A DNA stretch of 64,000 nt from Batkoa obscura (Eukaryota; Entomophthoromycota; Entomophthoromycetes; Entomophthorales; Batkoaceae). The notes under the pieces were generated by a model. That model had not been told where the DNA came from and made no database searches. It saw nothing but the letters and a program-made list of their open reading frames with translations. The DNA is taken from contig JASVEC010000027.1 in the NCBI GenBank assembly GCA_030770535.1, forward strand, positions 682,001 through 746,000, written 5' to 3'. The position numbers were made by a program, and so were the translations under genes. Below, piece by piece: positions 45,619-57,792 of the stretch (within the stretch, counting starts at the first letter, position 1; each line of letters starts with the position of its first letter).

Positions 45619-45905
45619 ATATAAATAAATAAAAAGCATAATAAAAAAGCTTGTTTTTAATTTTACTTAAATTACAAAACTACTTTTAATAATTAAAAAC
45701 AACATATATTTATTGCAAAATTAATTTTGTCAAAACTATAAATATTATTTTTATATAGTTGATTTAATATAAATTTTTTTATAGCTTTTTAGTAATTATA
45801 TTTTTTACTTAAACAAAATTACATCTTTAGTTTTTTTATAAATACTAACTTAAGATTTATTAACTGGTGATGCTTTGTATTTAACGAGAACTTAAGCAGC
45901 TATAT

Positions 45906-46006
45906 GGGGATGTATTTTTGCGTTTGAGAATTTTACTAACAAATTTTCCACTCAAATAGCGCTTAAAAGATGGAAAAAATAATGAAGCTAAAAAAGACAC
46001 CCCCAC
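45906..46006 (+). mobile_element. MITE copy 9, orientation A
   Basis: 101 bp, GGGGATGT to ACACCCCC. Flanks are ATAT on the left and ACAT on the right, a duplication with one later change. Confidence 0.82.
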
Positions 46007-46179
46007 ATTTTTTATATAAACATGTTTAAAAAAAATTATTTAGCATTTAATTTAATGATTTTTTAAATAATTTTTTTAATTTTAGTGGAGTATCTTTTTT
46101 TAAAAGTATTTTTTTTTATATGTTAAAATTAGACTATTAACTTTAAACTTTAAAGCAACTTGATTTACAGATAAATATT

Positions 46180-46276
46180 GGGAAGTCTGTTTTTATTTAA
46201 GAAATTTATTAAGATTTTTTCCACTTGATGGCACTTAAAGAAATAAAAAAAGCGATGAAACCAAAAAAAACACCCC
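46180..46276 (+). mobile_element. MITE copy 10, orientation A, diverged
   Basis: Ends GGGAAGT and ACACCCC are kept, but the core differs strongly (CCACTTGATGGCACTTAAAG), making this the oldest-looking full copy. It lies about 370 bp downstream of the UROD stop. Confidence 0.75.
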
Positions 46277-46649
46277 AATACACTTTTAAAATTTGATATT
46301 TTTTCCCCAAAGCCCTTTATTTGCTACATTCTTGCTGATATGTTAGCCAGTCTAATATTATGATTGTTAGTTCTAAGGCAATAGTCATGTACTTTAAAAC
46401 TTTACTAATATTGTTATTATTCATTGTTTAATATATTTAATGATATTTAATTTAACATTTTATGAAATATACAAAATTATTTAACAATTTAACAATTTAA
46501 TAGTAAATTGTATTATACATATGAGCTAAGTTTAAAATCATTTTATAGCCATCAATTTAATACCATGAAATCTTAAGCTGGTTATAATGATGTATTCATT
46601 TTATTAACAAATAATAAACTATGAATGGGATCAAACCTACATTTTCACC
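46277..46649. other. Intergenic, 3' side of UROD
   Basis: About 370 bp AT-rich; marks the end of the repeat-rich block. Confidence 0.5.
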
Positions 46650-47799
46650 TTATTTACGCAAAGCATGTGATTCCTTTTTGATAGCTTCGAGGTAAGCTCT
46701 TAAGTTATCAGGATTATGGTTAGGCAACATACCATGACCTAAGTTAGCAATCAAAGGCTGCTTGACAATTTGGAATTTCTTTAACATATCTTTAGCACGT
46801 TGTTGGATCACTTCGGGACTAGCAAATAAAACACAGGGATCTAAGTTACCTTGTAAAGTGTGGTTTTTCTTACCGATATGCTCAACAGCATATTCTGGAT
46901 CAATAGTCCAATCTAATGATATAACCTCAAAGACGTTTTGGTCCCCAAGTTTTCCTAAAGCATAATGCGCACCTTTTGCGAACAATATAAGAGGGGTGTC
47001 ATATCCAAGTTCAGCCAAATTTTTTTTAACTTCAGTACCAATTTGTAAAAGGTAAGGTAAAGAGAAAGCTTCAAAATCAGATGGACTTAATTCCCCAGCC
47101 CATGACTCAAATAATTGAAGCATTTGAGCACCAGCTTTAACCTGCTCAACCATATACTCAATTACAACTTTGGTTATACGCTTTAGGAGCAAGTGGCTTT
47201 CCTCTGGATGATTAAACAACCAGCTTTTTGCATTTGAGTGGTTCGATCCACTTCTACCTTCAATCATGTAAGAAGCTAAAGTCCATGGAGCACCTGAGAA
47301 TCCGATCAAAGGTACTCGACCATCAAGAGTCTTACGCGTTAAAGTGATAGCATCTAAAACATATTTTAAGCTATTTTTAACATCAACGTTTTTAACTAAT
47401 TTAGTTTCAATATCGCTTGGAGTTTCTAATCTTTCTTCAAAGTGGATTCCATATCCAGCTTTAATTTCGAATTTTAATCCCATTGCCTCACAGACAACTA
47501 ATATATCTGAAAATATAATAGCAGCGTCAAGAAGTCCATCATAACGATCTATAGGCTGTACTGTAACTTCACAGGCTAATTCAGGAGTACGACATACTTC
47601 ATTAAAGTCATGCTTTGCCCTTACTTCTCTAAATTCTAAAATATAAAAAAAGCTATAAATAATTTTGTGTCTTATTACCTGGCAGGTATCTACCTGCTTG
47701 GCGCATTATCCATGTAGGAACTCTATCTGTAATCTCGCCTCTGGCTGTGCGGAGAATAAGATCGTTTTTTAATGGAGGAAAATCGGAGTCTTTTAACAT
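46650..47799 (-). CDS. HEM12: Uroporphyrinogen decarboxylase
   Basis: Two exons on the minus strand, 47799-47679 and 47635-46650, separated by a 43-bp intron; 368 aa, the normal length. It removes four acetate carboxyls from uroporphyrinogen III to give coproporphyrinogen III in cytosolic heme synthesis. Signatures: [19 protein letters not shown] near the N-terminus with the active-site Arg pair (split by the intron), [12 protein letters not shown] with the catalytic Asp, [17 protein letters not shown], and [10 protein letters not shown] with [10 protein letters not shown] at the end. An ATG at 47483 inside exon 2 is not the true start. A pyrimidine-rich CTCCTTTTTTATA sits just upstream. Confidence 0.96.
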
Positions 47800-48271
47800 A
47801 ATGAAAGATAAAATAAAAAGATGACTTCACTCCTTTTTTATACATTATATTTTATCCAATCATTGCTAACTAAATGAATGTTTTAAACGTTTTCAAATTG
47901 AGATATACTCCTTAAGATTGTAATATTTAAAACGTTAACTTGTTTTGTTATGGATCATTATATACAAGCTAAATATTTGTCCATAAATAAAAAGGATACC
48001 CATGTATAAATAAAAAAAGATAGTTTAAATTATGTCTAAATTATCAAAACTACTATCATTGATTAAAAGTTTTAGTAATGTGACATTTTTTTATAAATTT
48101 GATAAGACTTTATATACTGTTCTATTTAATTGTACCAAATGTAAGATTTGCTCTTATTATAATTTTTATACCAGTTTAATGTAGTTATAATTGTTTTTTT
48201 AAAAATTTAGAACAATAAAAACTAAAATTCTATTTTAATCTATTTATTAGAATTAAAGTGTGTAATGTCTA
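47800..48271. other. Intergenic, no gene seen
   Basis: About 470 bp between DRS1 and UROD; contains the UROD promoter and the DRS1 3' end. Confidence 0.5.
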
Positions 48272-50442
48272 TTATACTTTTTTCTTTTTATATTCTTTAG
48301 TTCCTAAAACTAATAAACAAAAGTAAACATAAATATTTGTAATAAAAATATCGATTAAATTACCTGAAGCTTTCTTCTTTTCTGAGCTACTTTGAAACCA
48401 TGTTCTTGCTGGTCTTGCTTTAATCTCTGCTTCATGCTTCATCAAATTTTCCGCTTTCGTTATTTCCATTTCAGCTTTGGAAAGCTACATCAAATGTTAA
48501 ATATTAATAGAAATATGTATAAATAATGTGTTTACCATTTTTTCTTCTTTCTCTTCTTTCAAAATTGCTTCTATCTTTGGTGCTAATTTACTCAATTTTT
48601 TAGAGTATTTTTCTACAAGTTCTTGTGGAAGGTTTCTATGTTTAACTGGATTATTTTGTTTATCTGTATTTGATTTAATAGCAGCTTTTAGTAGTTTACG
48701 ATCTGCTTCACCAACCAAACTTATGGATCGACCAGTTCTCCCAGCACGTGCAGTACGCCCAACTCTATGTAGATATTGTGCAAATTGGTTAGGCATGTTG
48801 TAATTAATGACAGTATTGACCCCTTGTATATCCAAACCACGAGATGCTAAGTCAGTTGCCAACAAATAGTCCACATTACCATCTCTAAAATCTTCTAAAG
48901 CTTTTATTCTCTTAAACTTATTAAAATTTTGTTGCTTATTCAATAAAATTTAGTTTTACCTGTTCTTGTGTCAAATTTCCGTGCAATTCTGCAGCATTTA
49001 AAGACATCAATCCGAAGACAATTTTCATTTGATGTGCAGCAGCTTTAGACCGAAAGAATATAATACATCTATTTCTAAATTTCTTACATAATGTTATTAA
49101 CATTGCAGCTCGGTCGTCTTCACGATGAGAACGAACTCTCACAAACTCTTGAATAAGTCTTTTTGCAGCAGACTTACTTGAATCAATCATTAAACGTACT
49201 GGGCGCTTCAAAGACAGGCGGATAAGTTCATCAACATTATCAGTCATAGTGGCAGAGAATAACATGGTTTGTCTTTCTTTAGGACATGACTTTACAATTT
49301 CGTTAAGCTCATCTGCAAAACCATCTTCCAACATTCTATCGGCTTCATCCATAACCAAAATTTCAACAGAATCTAAAGAAAATGATGCAGAATTCCTAAT
49401 ATGATCAATTAAACGACCTGGTGTAGCAATTATAAAATCAGGTCTTTCTTTCAAAGAAGACTCCTGGTTTTTTAAAGAGAGACCACCTAAAAATAAATTA
49501 AAAATGGTACTGAGATATTAAAATAACATTACCAACACAAAGACAAAAAGTGATATCTGTAAACGTTGCTATTTTAACTGCTACATTATGACATTGCATC
49601 GCCAATTCACGAGTAGGACATAAAATTAGTACCCTTGTGAGAGGGACGGAGCGAGGACGATAAAGAAGTCTCTCAACAATAGGCACTACAAAAGCTGCAG
49701 TTTTACCTGAACCTGTTACAGCACCACCACATAAATCTTTACCCATAAGTGCAACTGGTATAGCTCTAGCTTGAATTGGTGTGGGTATTACAAAACCTAA
49801 GCTACTTAAGCCCTTTAAAATTGGTCTAGAAAGATTCATTGAAGCGAAGGTATCTGCAACTTCTCCATCATTATCCTCTTCTGGGGCAAAATAAGCCTTT
49901 TTACGTTGCTTTTGTTCTTCAGTTTCTTCTTCACTGTCGTCTATTTCGGTTTCATTTTCGGTTTCATTTTTTTCATCTTCGCTTCCGCTTACAGTCCCTT
50001 CAGAGTCTGTTTCCTCTTCTTCGTCAGAGCCAGATCCGGTTTCTGCCTGCTCGCTTTCATTTTCAGACCCTTCTTCATCTACATCTACATCGATTTTCTC
50101 ATTTTTTGAAATTTTCTTTGCTAAATGATGTGAAATCTTTTCATCAATTGTAGTTCGGGTCGAGGTAGATGTGGATCTCACTTTTAAACCTGCTTTAGCA
50201 GCGGAGAACTCCATAGTGTTAAAAGAAGAGGCAATGCTATCATCCATTAAATCAAAATTAAAGTCTGGGTTCAATTCTTCTTCAACTTGAATCTTAACCT
50301 TCTTTGATGATTTTTGTTTCTTCTTATCCATTGGAGCAGCTTCTTCATTCTCATCATCATCAAAGTTTATTATTTGATCATCTTTAATAGTTCTTATAAA
50401 GTCATCAGAAGCCTTCTTTTTATTAGCTTTGGTTTTTACCAT
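48272..50442 (-). CDS. DRS1: DEAD-box RNA helicase Drs1 (DDX27)
   Basis: Five exons, minus strand: 50442-49533, 49486-48960, 48910-48536, 48484-48364, 48303-48272; 654 aa. The last intron uses the second of two nearby AGs. An acidic N-terminal third (runs of Glu/Asp/Ser, about 115-195) precedes the helicase core: Q motif [23 protein letters not shown], Ia PTRELAMQ, Ib [53 protein letters not shown]. The C-terminal Lys/Glu-rich coil ([12 protein letters not shown]...[13 protein letters not shown]) is typical of Drs1. It works in 60S subunit assembly in the nucleolus. A shorter lysine tail than in yeast. Confidence 0.94.
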
Positions 50443-50657
50443 TTTGAAATAAAAATATTAATCAAGGTAGCTTTGAATTTTAAATTTTAGCTTGATAGTT
50501 GTTTTTATTTTTAGTGGTTAATGATAGATTTCAATAAAATGAAAATATTATAAACTTTAGCAAAAATAATAAAACAAACTTTAAGCTTAATAATAGTAAA
50601 AAACACTTATTAATTTAATATGTAATTAAACATCAAGGCACTTGGTCAAAACTCTAA

Positions 50658-51535
50658 TTATTTATTATTCCGTGATAAAGATACACCTAGAGAGTGTGCT
50701 ATCATCCTCTTGGCTGGACCACAATCAGCTTTAGGCTTAATTCTTGCTACTTTAGATCCTTCTATTATGTTTCATTAAATAATTAATGTTATCATATAAA
50801 AGGATAATTTAATACCTTCTGCATTTCCATTATTTGTATCTTGTTTATCATAATAACTTAATGTACCCCCTAATTTTTTACTCCTATAATATTTCAGAGC
50901 TTCCTCAGCTTTATACTATTAAATGTAATTTGCAAAAATATTGGAAATGGAATATTACCTAATTTTAAAGACTCGAAATTTAAAGTAACGGTTGAATCAT
51001 TAAGATACCTTAATTTTATTCCCTTATTCCCTCTATATGCTTTAAATAAATCCATAATGCCAAGCACATCTAATTTCTCTGGGTAATCTTTCCATTCTAA
51101 AGTCGCAGTTATCTGTTCCTTAATCTGAACTTGCTCTAACCTTGAAGTTAATGAATCTACGGGATCGTAAACTGCTGAGGCCCATTTACTACTCTCTAAT
51201 CCTCCTTTAACAGGATTATTTTTCTTGCTTGGCTTTGTTTGATTCGCTCCATCGTTGTTGGTTTCTACTTTTTTGATATTCGTTTCTTGCTGAGACAATT
51301 TTGCTGCATCAGAATCCTTTTTAATTGGCTCTTTACTCTTTTTCGTAGTTTTCTTTGGTAAATTGATCGTATCCTTTACCTCTATCGTTGACCATTTACT
51401 ACCTGATAATGTACTATTTTTTTCGACCTTTATATTAACTTTGTTTTCTTTTTTCTCGGTTGTTTTTTGGTTTGGCTGAAGGATTTCAAGCTCTTCCTCT
51501 ACTTCATCTGCCCAATCGAAGCTATCTAATGACAT
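50658..51535 (-). CDS. R3HCC1-like protein with C-terminal RRM-like domain
   Basis: Three exons on the minus strand, 51535-50959, 50908-50816, 50761-50658; the second acceptor is AAAG, found by phase. 257 aa. The N-terminus is acidic (MSLDSFDWADEVEEELE), then a long Lys/Ser/Thr-rich disordered region with two KW motifs (GSKWSTIE, SSKWASAV). An alpha/beta RRM-like domain spans about 145-215 (TLEWKDYPEKLDVLGIMDLFKAYRGNKGIKLRYLNDSTVTLNF...AEEALKYYRS). A conserved-looking C-terminus, VARIKPKADCGPAKRMIAHSLG, resembles that of R3HCC1/R3HCC1L-type proteins. Function unknown, possibly RNA-binding. Head-to-head with the RAI1-like gene. Confidence 0.6.
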
Positions 51536-51629
51536 TTAAAAAATAAATTCAACTTCGAATATTACGTAAATTTTAACATTGCTTAAAATAAGCAATATGA
51601 AACAATTGTACTTTTTTATTCTTGATAAA

Positions 51630-53096
51630 ATGAAAAGACATAATACCAAAATTACACTAGAAAAGGTAAATAAAAGAAATGCAATTATGAGACCAGAATA
51701 TAGTGGTAGTACTCTAAAACTATTTAACTCAAAATATTATCGTGGGTATACTATCCCATATTCAAAACCCAAAGAAATTGGGCATTTTTGTTATGACAAT
51801 AAACGAGAATTTAAATATGGTAATTCAGAAATGGTAATTTTTTTATTTGATTTAAAAATCATAGTAAATATGACATTAAAGCGTTATTACTATCCTACAG
51901 ATTTGAATTATGGAAACTTAGCTAATGGCTTTGAGAAGTATATAGACCGTGATACTTCAAAACCGGAGAATTTGGATGGATTGCTTAAATTTTTGATTAA
52001 TTCAAATCATCCTGAGGTTTCAAATAAAATAGATTTTGTAATTATATACTCTAAATCTAAAATTTTGCTATAATATTATTAATAGATCCTTTATAGAGGA
52101 GTTATGACACGGATTTTGATAGCACCATACCAGAACAGAGAAGGTATGAAATTGGAAATAATTAAACTTAATGTAAGAAAAAAAAAACTTAATCAGAATT
52201 TTATTAACGAAGTGTTATAAAAATAGAATATAATTTACATAAACGATATAAAAGTTAAAGAACAAGATGTGTCAGAGAAAAATAAAATGTTTTGCTTTTA
52301 TGGCTACAAATTTGAGACTTTATCTACAATACCAAAGCCCACTAATGATAAGGAGGAACTTGAGAAAATGCTTAAAGAGAGATCAAATGAAATAGTAGAT
52401 AATCATGTTGAGTCTGCTTCAGTATTTGAAACTAAATTGGGTGAACATTCTCTTTTAATGGGAGCTGAAGTCGACTGTATAGACGGTAAATTTATGATCA
52501 TATTAACATTAAAATATTTAAGTATTTTCAATAAGATACGAATGATAATAGTTATGTTGAATTGAAAACATCTAGAATCATTGAAAATGAAAAACAACAA
52601 TTTTCTTTTGAAAGGTAAACCATTTGTATTTAACAGTTTTAAGTCTAATACTATTTTAAAAGGTATAAATTATTGAAATTTTGGGCCCAATCTTATCTTG
52701 CGGGTATACCTAAGATAGTGGTCGGTTTTAGGGATGACAATGGAATATTGAAACAGATCAAAACTTTAAATACATTAGAAATACCGAACATGGTAAAAGG
52801 AAAAAGAAGTGAATGGGTAATACAAATTAATTTGTGTTTTTGCATTATAATGTATATTTATTTAGAACCCAAATGTATGTTTATGTTTTGCAAATGATTT
52901 TTTTAACTGGCTAAAGCAAAATATTAGTGGTAATAGTCAGAGTAATTATTATGTTGTAAATTATGATTCAAGTATTATGACATTTAACATTCAAAAAGAA
53001 AGCAATTCTTGTGAATTTTTGCTTATAGAATATCTAAATTCAATCAAGAGTTTTAATGATGGTGATGATATTAAAGGTTCATTGGGAAATAAATAA
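51630..53096 (+). CDS. RAI1: RAI1/DXO-family mRNA decapping nuclease
   Basis: Seven exons (51630-51833, 51882-52037, 52086-52172, 52227-52485, 52536-52614, 52663-52816, 52866-53096), introns of mostly 48-53 bp, phases consistent; 389 aa from ATG 51630 or 400 aa from ATG 51597. Family segments in order: [71 protein letters not shown], the metal-binding [14 protein letters not shown] (E-x-K), [26 protein letters not shown] and TLEIPNM. These include the acidic and Lys residues of the active site. Rai1 removes pyrophosphate or incomplete caps and partners the 5' exonuclease Rat1 in the nucleus. Its start codon lies only 61-94 bp from that of the divergent neighbour. Confidence 0.9.
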
Positions 53097-53846
53097 GATC
53101 AACTAAAGTTTTTTATATTTTCAAATATTGTAACCATATTGTTAATACTGAATATTGTTCAAATTTACATGCAAATTTTATTCAAAAAAATTAAGTTTCT
53201 AATGTAATAATTTAAAGTAAAGAAATGATTGAGAGGTATAAAATAGATAGATTTAGCATTATTTAAAAAATGAACTTTTTTTAAATATATCATATAATGT
53301 GAGATATGTAGTTTAATTAAACTAAAAAATCTTAAATCAAACACGTTAACTTAGATGATCTTTACTTGAAACAAAAACCCTTAATATATAAATAAAACAG
53401 TTTATAAATATAAATAATTTTTTGTTTACTTTTTTATTTGTTGTGTTGTATAAATTAAAACCCTTAAAGTATAGATTATTTTTTTTATATAAAGTTTTTA
53501 AATATTTTGAGGAGTTGATAATAATAATAATGGAAATTTAATTTATTAACATATTGATAACTCATGCTTTTGAAAATGTATAAAATAAAATAAAATAGAT
53601 ATTATAAAATTAATTTAAATAGTACAAGTAGCTTTATTTAAAATTTCATTAACTTTTATTGTTAGATACAAAGTGTAATATTCACCATTTGTCTTTGAAT
53701 AAGAACCTAAAAATAGATTTTATAGTTAAATTAATTAGAGTATTAGCAGTTTAGTAAATACTATTGGCTATTTATAAAACGTCATTTTATATACGGGTAT
53801 TTGAACTAATCTAGTTAATTGTTTAAAGCTCAAACGTTTATTTAAG
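53097..53846. other. Intergenic, no gene seen
   Basis: About 750 bp AT-rich spacer between RAI1 and the PKA regulatory gene. Confidence 0.55.
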
Positions 53847-55418
53847 ATGGGGGATAGTGAAAAAGAAATATATGAAGCAAAGCATATGTTAAGGAAAATA
53901 TTAGAAGTAATCTATTAAATTATAGTATTAATATCAATATTAAGTATTCAAAAGGAAACTCTTTCAATAGTTTTGGAAAATAGGCCAGAAGCTCCACTTC
54001 AGTATATTGCAGAGTGTTTACAGTCTTTACAAGCTAAAGCATACGAAGAAGAATTAAAAAATCAAAATATTAAAGTATGAATTTTATATACTAAATTGTT
54101 TATAGATAATTAATATTGGTAGGTTTTTTTAAAAGAAGTAGCTGAAGAATTACAAGACCAAACAACAGAACTTCAAGATAAATATTCATTAACACAACCT
54201 TTACGTAAAAAAATTAGACCTGATAAAGATAGGTAATTTAGTTAGTGTGACAATATCCCCTATATTTATATTTCTAGTGAAAACTTTAATTTTTCAAACG
54301 GAACTAATATCCTGTCAATAAATCAATTTCAAGATAGCAATACAGAAAATATGACCCCACTTATATCAAGAAGCTCATTAAACATAATACCACCATCATT
54401 CAATAGAACACGTAGAGGCTCCGTTTCTGCAGAATCTATACAGCCATCCGAGTTAAATCATTCAACAGCCGTTATACCAAAATCACTTGAATCTAAAATG
54501 AGAATAGCTTCAGCAACAAGCAAAAATTTGTTATTTAGAAATTTAGAAGACGAACAAAAGCAAGAAATAGTAATGACTAAAAGTTTTGTTTACTGTTTTA
54601 TTAATAAATTTGAAGGTAGATGCTATGTTTGAAAAGCTGGTTATCTCTGGCGAAGAAGTGATAAAGCAAGGTGATGAAGGAGATAATTTTTATGTTGTAG
54701 ATCAAGGCAATTTTGAGATTTTTGTAAATGACAAAAAGGTAGTTGAAGTATCTCAAGGTGGAAGTTTTGGCGAACTCGCCTTAATGTATAATGTAAGTTA
54801 ATCTCATTTATATTGTTAGAACAAATAATAGTTTAGACCCCACGTGCAGCTACTGTTAAAGCCATATCGGATGGTGTTTTATGGGCAGTTGATAGATCTA
54901 CATTTAGAAAAATTGTAACAACAAATACATTTAGAAAAAGGAGATTGTATGAATCGTTTTTACGTACAGTTCCATTACTTAGTTCTCTACAGCTTAATGA
55001 AATTGCAAAAATATCAGATGCTCTTGAGCCAGTAAATTTTTGTAAGGATGATATCATTATTGAACAAGGAAGTATGGGCGATTATTTTTATATGATTGAG
55101 TCTGGTGAGATAAGAGTAGTTAAAACTAATGAATCCGGAGAACAAATCGAGTTGCCGAATTTAAAGGTAGGAGATTATTTTGGAGGTAAGTATCATGGTA
55201 TTTAACATAAATTAAAATAATCTTAATTGTTATTAGAATTGGCTCTATTAAACGATTCGCCACGTATGGCAACAATAATTGCTCATACAGATGTTAAACT
55301 TGTAGCATTATCAAAAGATGCTTTTGTAAGACTTTTAGGGCCCGTTGTGGACATACTTAGACGTAATGAAGTAAACTATAATACAAATGATTTACAAAAT
55401 GGCTCAATTAAAGAATAG
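53847..55418 (+). CDS. BCY1: cAMP-dependent protein kinase regulatory subunit
   Basis: Seven exons (53847-53906, 53955-54074, 54123-54232, 54278-54569, 54616-54792, 54837-55185, 55237-55418), introns 44-51 bp, 429 aa. An N-terminal helical docking/dimerisation segment (about 1-60), a linker with the inhibitor site RRGSVSAE (R142-R143-G-S145, an autophosphorylatable type II form), and two cyclic-nucleotide-binding domains follow. Domain A holds [16 protein letters not shown] and domain [17 protein letters not shown], each with the Glu and Arg that grip cAMP. Without cAMP it would block the catalytic subunit. An unusual spacer of about 35 residues, rich in Gln/Glu, precedes the linker. Each intron falls inside a conserved motif, so single frames look broken. 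Confidence 0.95.
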
Positions 55419-55564
55419 TACTTTTAATAAATATTATTCGGTATAACAATAATATTGTATGTAACCTCTATTTTAAACAAGTTTTATCTTTAAGCCTATA
55501 TAAGAGATACTAATGTTAATATTAGCGTACTTTCATGAAAAAGCCTTTTATTACTTTAGTATTT

Positions 55565-55665
55565 GAGGATGTATTTTTTTTGTTTAAGAATTTTACTAAC
55601 AATCTTTCCACTCAAATAGTGCTTAAAAAATGGAAAAAGTGATGAAACCAAAAAAAAACATTACC
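55565..55665 (+). mobile_element. MITE copy 11, orientation A, TSD ATTT
   Basis: 101 bp from GAGGATGT to ACATTACC; direct repeat ATTT at 55561-55564 and 55666-55669. The third non-ATAT duplication, again 4 bp. Confidence 0.82.
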
Positions 55666-55669
55666 ATTT

Positions 55670-56368
55670 ATTATTTTTTATTTCTCCACTCCATAATAAC
55701 AAAACAAAAAGACATTTACATATTAAAATTGTTTTTAAACAATAAAATACAATTTACCACAAAAGTCAAAAACTTTTGCTCTCACCACTATTTTATGAGA
55801 ATGTCTTTTTTAACTTCATCTGCTTAATTTTGTACAACAGAGAATCAAAAAAATCGCAGGTACAGGAACAAAAAAGGCACTCCTATTTTTCATGTTTATG
55901 ATCCATTTGAAAATACCATAATTTTTGATGATCTCATTTTAGTATTTTAACTAACGATAAAGAATAAATTTGTTAGAAAAAATATTTAAAAAGTATTTGA
56001 AAATTATAAAATGTACTAGTTGTCAACATTACTGGTTAAAATAATCGAATTTCCATATAATATTTAATATTTAAATTCATTTGAAAAGCATTGGTTTAAC
56101 AATTTTAAATATAATCATTACTATCAAAATCTGTATTACTTTTTAGTTTTTTTATTTAGTTTTGCATGAAACATCCTAGAAAAATAGTACAGAACCTAAT
56201 CAATTATTAGTTAGAATGTTAGTGTTGAATTTCAGTTTTTAGCTTTTTTTTCCAGTTACAATTAACCAAATAACTTTTGTTTTATATTTATTTACGCAGC
56301 CAATGATATTTTTCACTGCGTAAATGAATTGATATTTAAGATTCTTATTTGAATTAATAATTTCAAAA
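55670..56368. other. Intergenic, no gene seen
   Basis: About 700 bp AT-rich spacer; holds the promoter of the HNH-domain gene. Confidence 0.5.
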
Positions 56369-56977
56369 ATGAAAGACGTAAAAAGTATAATAAAATTAAC
56401 TCTTGTTGATTTAGATTTATGGGATATTGATGATGAAAACTTGGAGCAAGAATCAATTTTGGAATACCTGTTAGATGAAATCAATGAATTGAGCACTGAA
56501 AGCTATGATATGATGAAACTAAAATCAAAGATCAATGATTGCTTTGAAGATTTTGGCCTTAATGGAAAATATGACTCTGATGAACAAATTGTTGAAAAAT
56601 TCTCAAGAGTATTAAGTACTAGATTATTTGATAATCAATCTTATGGTGATGAAGTCCCCGAAGAAGTTGACGTTTTTGCTAAACATACTTGTGAGCTTTG
56701 TAAAAGAATATGCCCATTAACTTTCCATCATTTAATACCTAAAGAAACTCATTCTCAAATGTTGAAAAAAGGTCTCTTTGATAAAGAATATATGAGAACT
56801 CACGGTGCAAATATATGTAGAATGTGTCACTCTGCTGTCCATAGAACATTTTCTAATAAAAAACTGGCTCTAGAATTTAATACTGTTGAAAAACTGTTAT
56901 CTAACGATGATATTCAAAAATGGATCAAATTTGCTGAACGGCAAAAAGTTCGAATTAAATACTTTCGTTCAATTTAA
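56369..56977 (+). CDS. HNH-domain protein with zinc-binding cysteines
   Basis: 202 aa, single exon. The N-terminal half is acidic and helical (about 1-100). The C-terminal half has an HNH-type fold: C108-x2-C111, then FHHLIPKE with His120-His121, Asn148, and C150-x2-C153-H154 with His158 (ICRMCHSAVH). The two Cys pairs should hold a zinc ion and the His/Asn residues match a betabeta-alpha-metal nuclease centre. Closely similar small HNH proteins are widespread in fungi and other eukaryotes, but their substrate is unknown. The lack of introns and presence in a host-gene row argue against a homing endonuclease. Confidence 0.75.
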   Translation: MKDVKSIIKLTLVDLDLWDIDDENLEQESILEYLLDEINELSTESYDMMKLKSKINDCFEDFGLNGKYDSDEQIVEKFSRVLSTRLFDNQSYGDEVPEEVDVFAKHTCELCKRICPLTFHHLIPKETHSQMLKKGLFDKEYMRTHGANICRMCHSAVHRTFSNKKLALEFNTVEKLLSNDDIQKWIKFAERQKVRIKYFRSI

Positions 56978-57011
56978 ATAAAATATTATGAATTTATTTG
57001 CTTATTTTAAT

Positions 57012-57792
57012 TTATTTGTTAACAATACCGTCATACTAAAAAAAAGTTAAACATTATTTTAAAAAACTTTGATAAATTACCTTGTTCTTGAACCAGTTTA
57101 CAGCATCAGATTTTGTAAGACGATGTTGGAAACCAACACGGGACTTGCAACGCTTACGACGGGAAACACGATATCCTGGACGTCCAAGGACAACGTAATA
57201 ATCCATACCGTAAATACCAATGGAAGGATCATATTTGATACCTAAATCGATATGTTCATCGATACCGAAACCAAAGTTTCCATTATCTGAAAAGTTACGG
57301 GAATTAAGTTCATATTCTTTTACTTTAAGACCACGTTCAAGGATTTCTTCGGCTTTAGCACCACGTACAGTGACGTGTACAGCAATCTTTTCGTTACGAC
57401 GAATAGAGAAAGAACGTACAGTAAGACGGGCTTTAGAGTAAACTGGGGTTTGACCGGTAAGTTGTTCTAAAACTTTAGCAGCACGGGTTAATCTATCACC
57501 AGATTCACCGACTGAGATGTTAAGAACTAATTTTTCGATCTTAACCTCACGCATAGGGTTAGCGGCCTTTTTGGAAACTTCAGTTGCCTTTTAACATTTT
57601 AATAAATTTTATGTTCGTTTTCATGATTTGTAAATTCTGCTTCACTATTTTCAATCTTTATATACTTTAGTCCTTGATTTTTTAATGGATGTATCTGCTT
57701 TGTTATTTGGTTCATTTTATAGTTGTGTTTCTGTAATAGCTTCTGATCATCTTATACGTCTTTATAAACTAAGAGTAATAATGGCTTACCAT
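57012..57792 (-). CDS. RPL11: Large ribosomal subunit protein uL5 (RPL11)
   Basis: Three exons on the minus strand. Exon 1 is only the ATG (57792-57790), followed by a 202-bp intron; exon 2 is 57587-57081; exon 3 is 57035-57012 (YDGIVNK), after a 45-bp intron. Product [20 protein letters not shown]..., 177 aa. It includes [57 protein letters not shown] and [30 protein letters not shown], almost invariant in eukaryotic uL5. It binds 5S rRNA in the central protuberance. The Met of PMREV (57554) is internal. A long first intron after the ATG is common in ribosomal protein genes and may influence expression. Confidence 0.96.

Noticed and set aside
46650-47483. UROD starting at the ATG at 47483
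   Set aside because: Would omit the conserved [13 protein letters not shown] region; the upstream exon with a consensus intron restores the full protein.
49839-50153. Plus-strand frames of 67-104 aa
   Set aside because: Antisense shadows of the acidic N-terminus of DRS1.
56369-56977. Homing endonuclease
   Set aside because: HNH-type residues are present, but the gene is not within an intron or intein, has its own promoter space and belongs to a family of stand-alone eukaryotic proteins.
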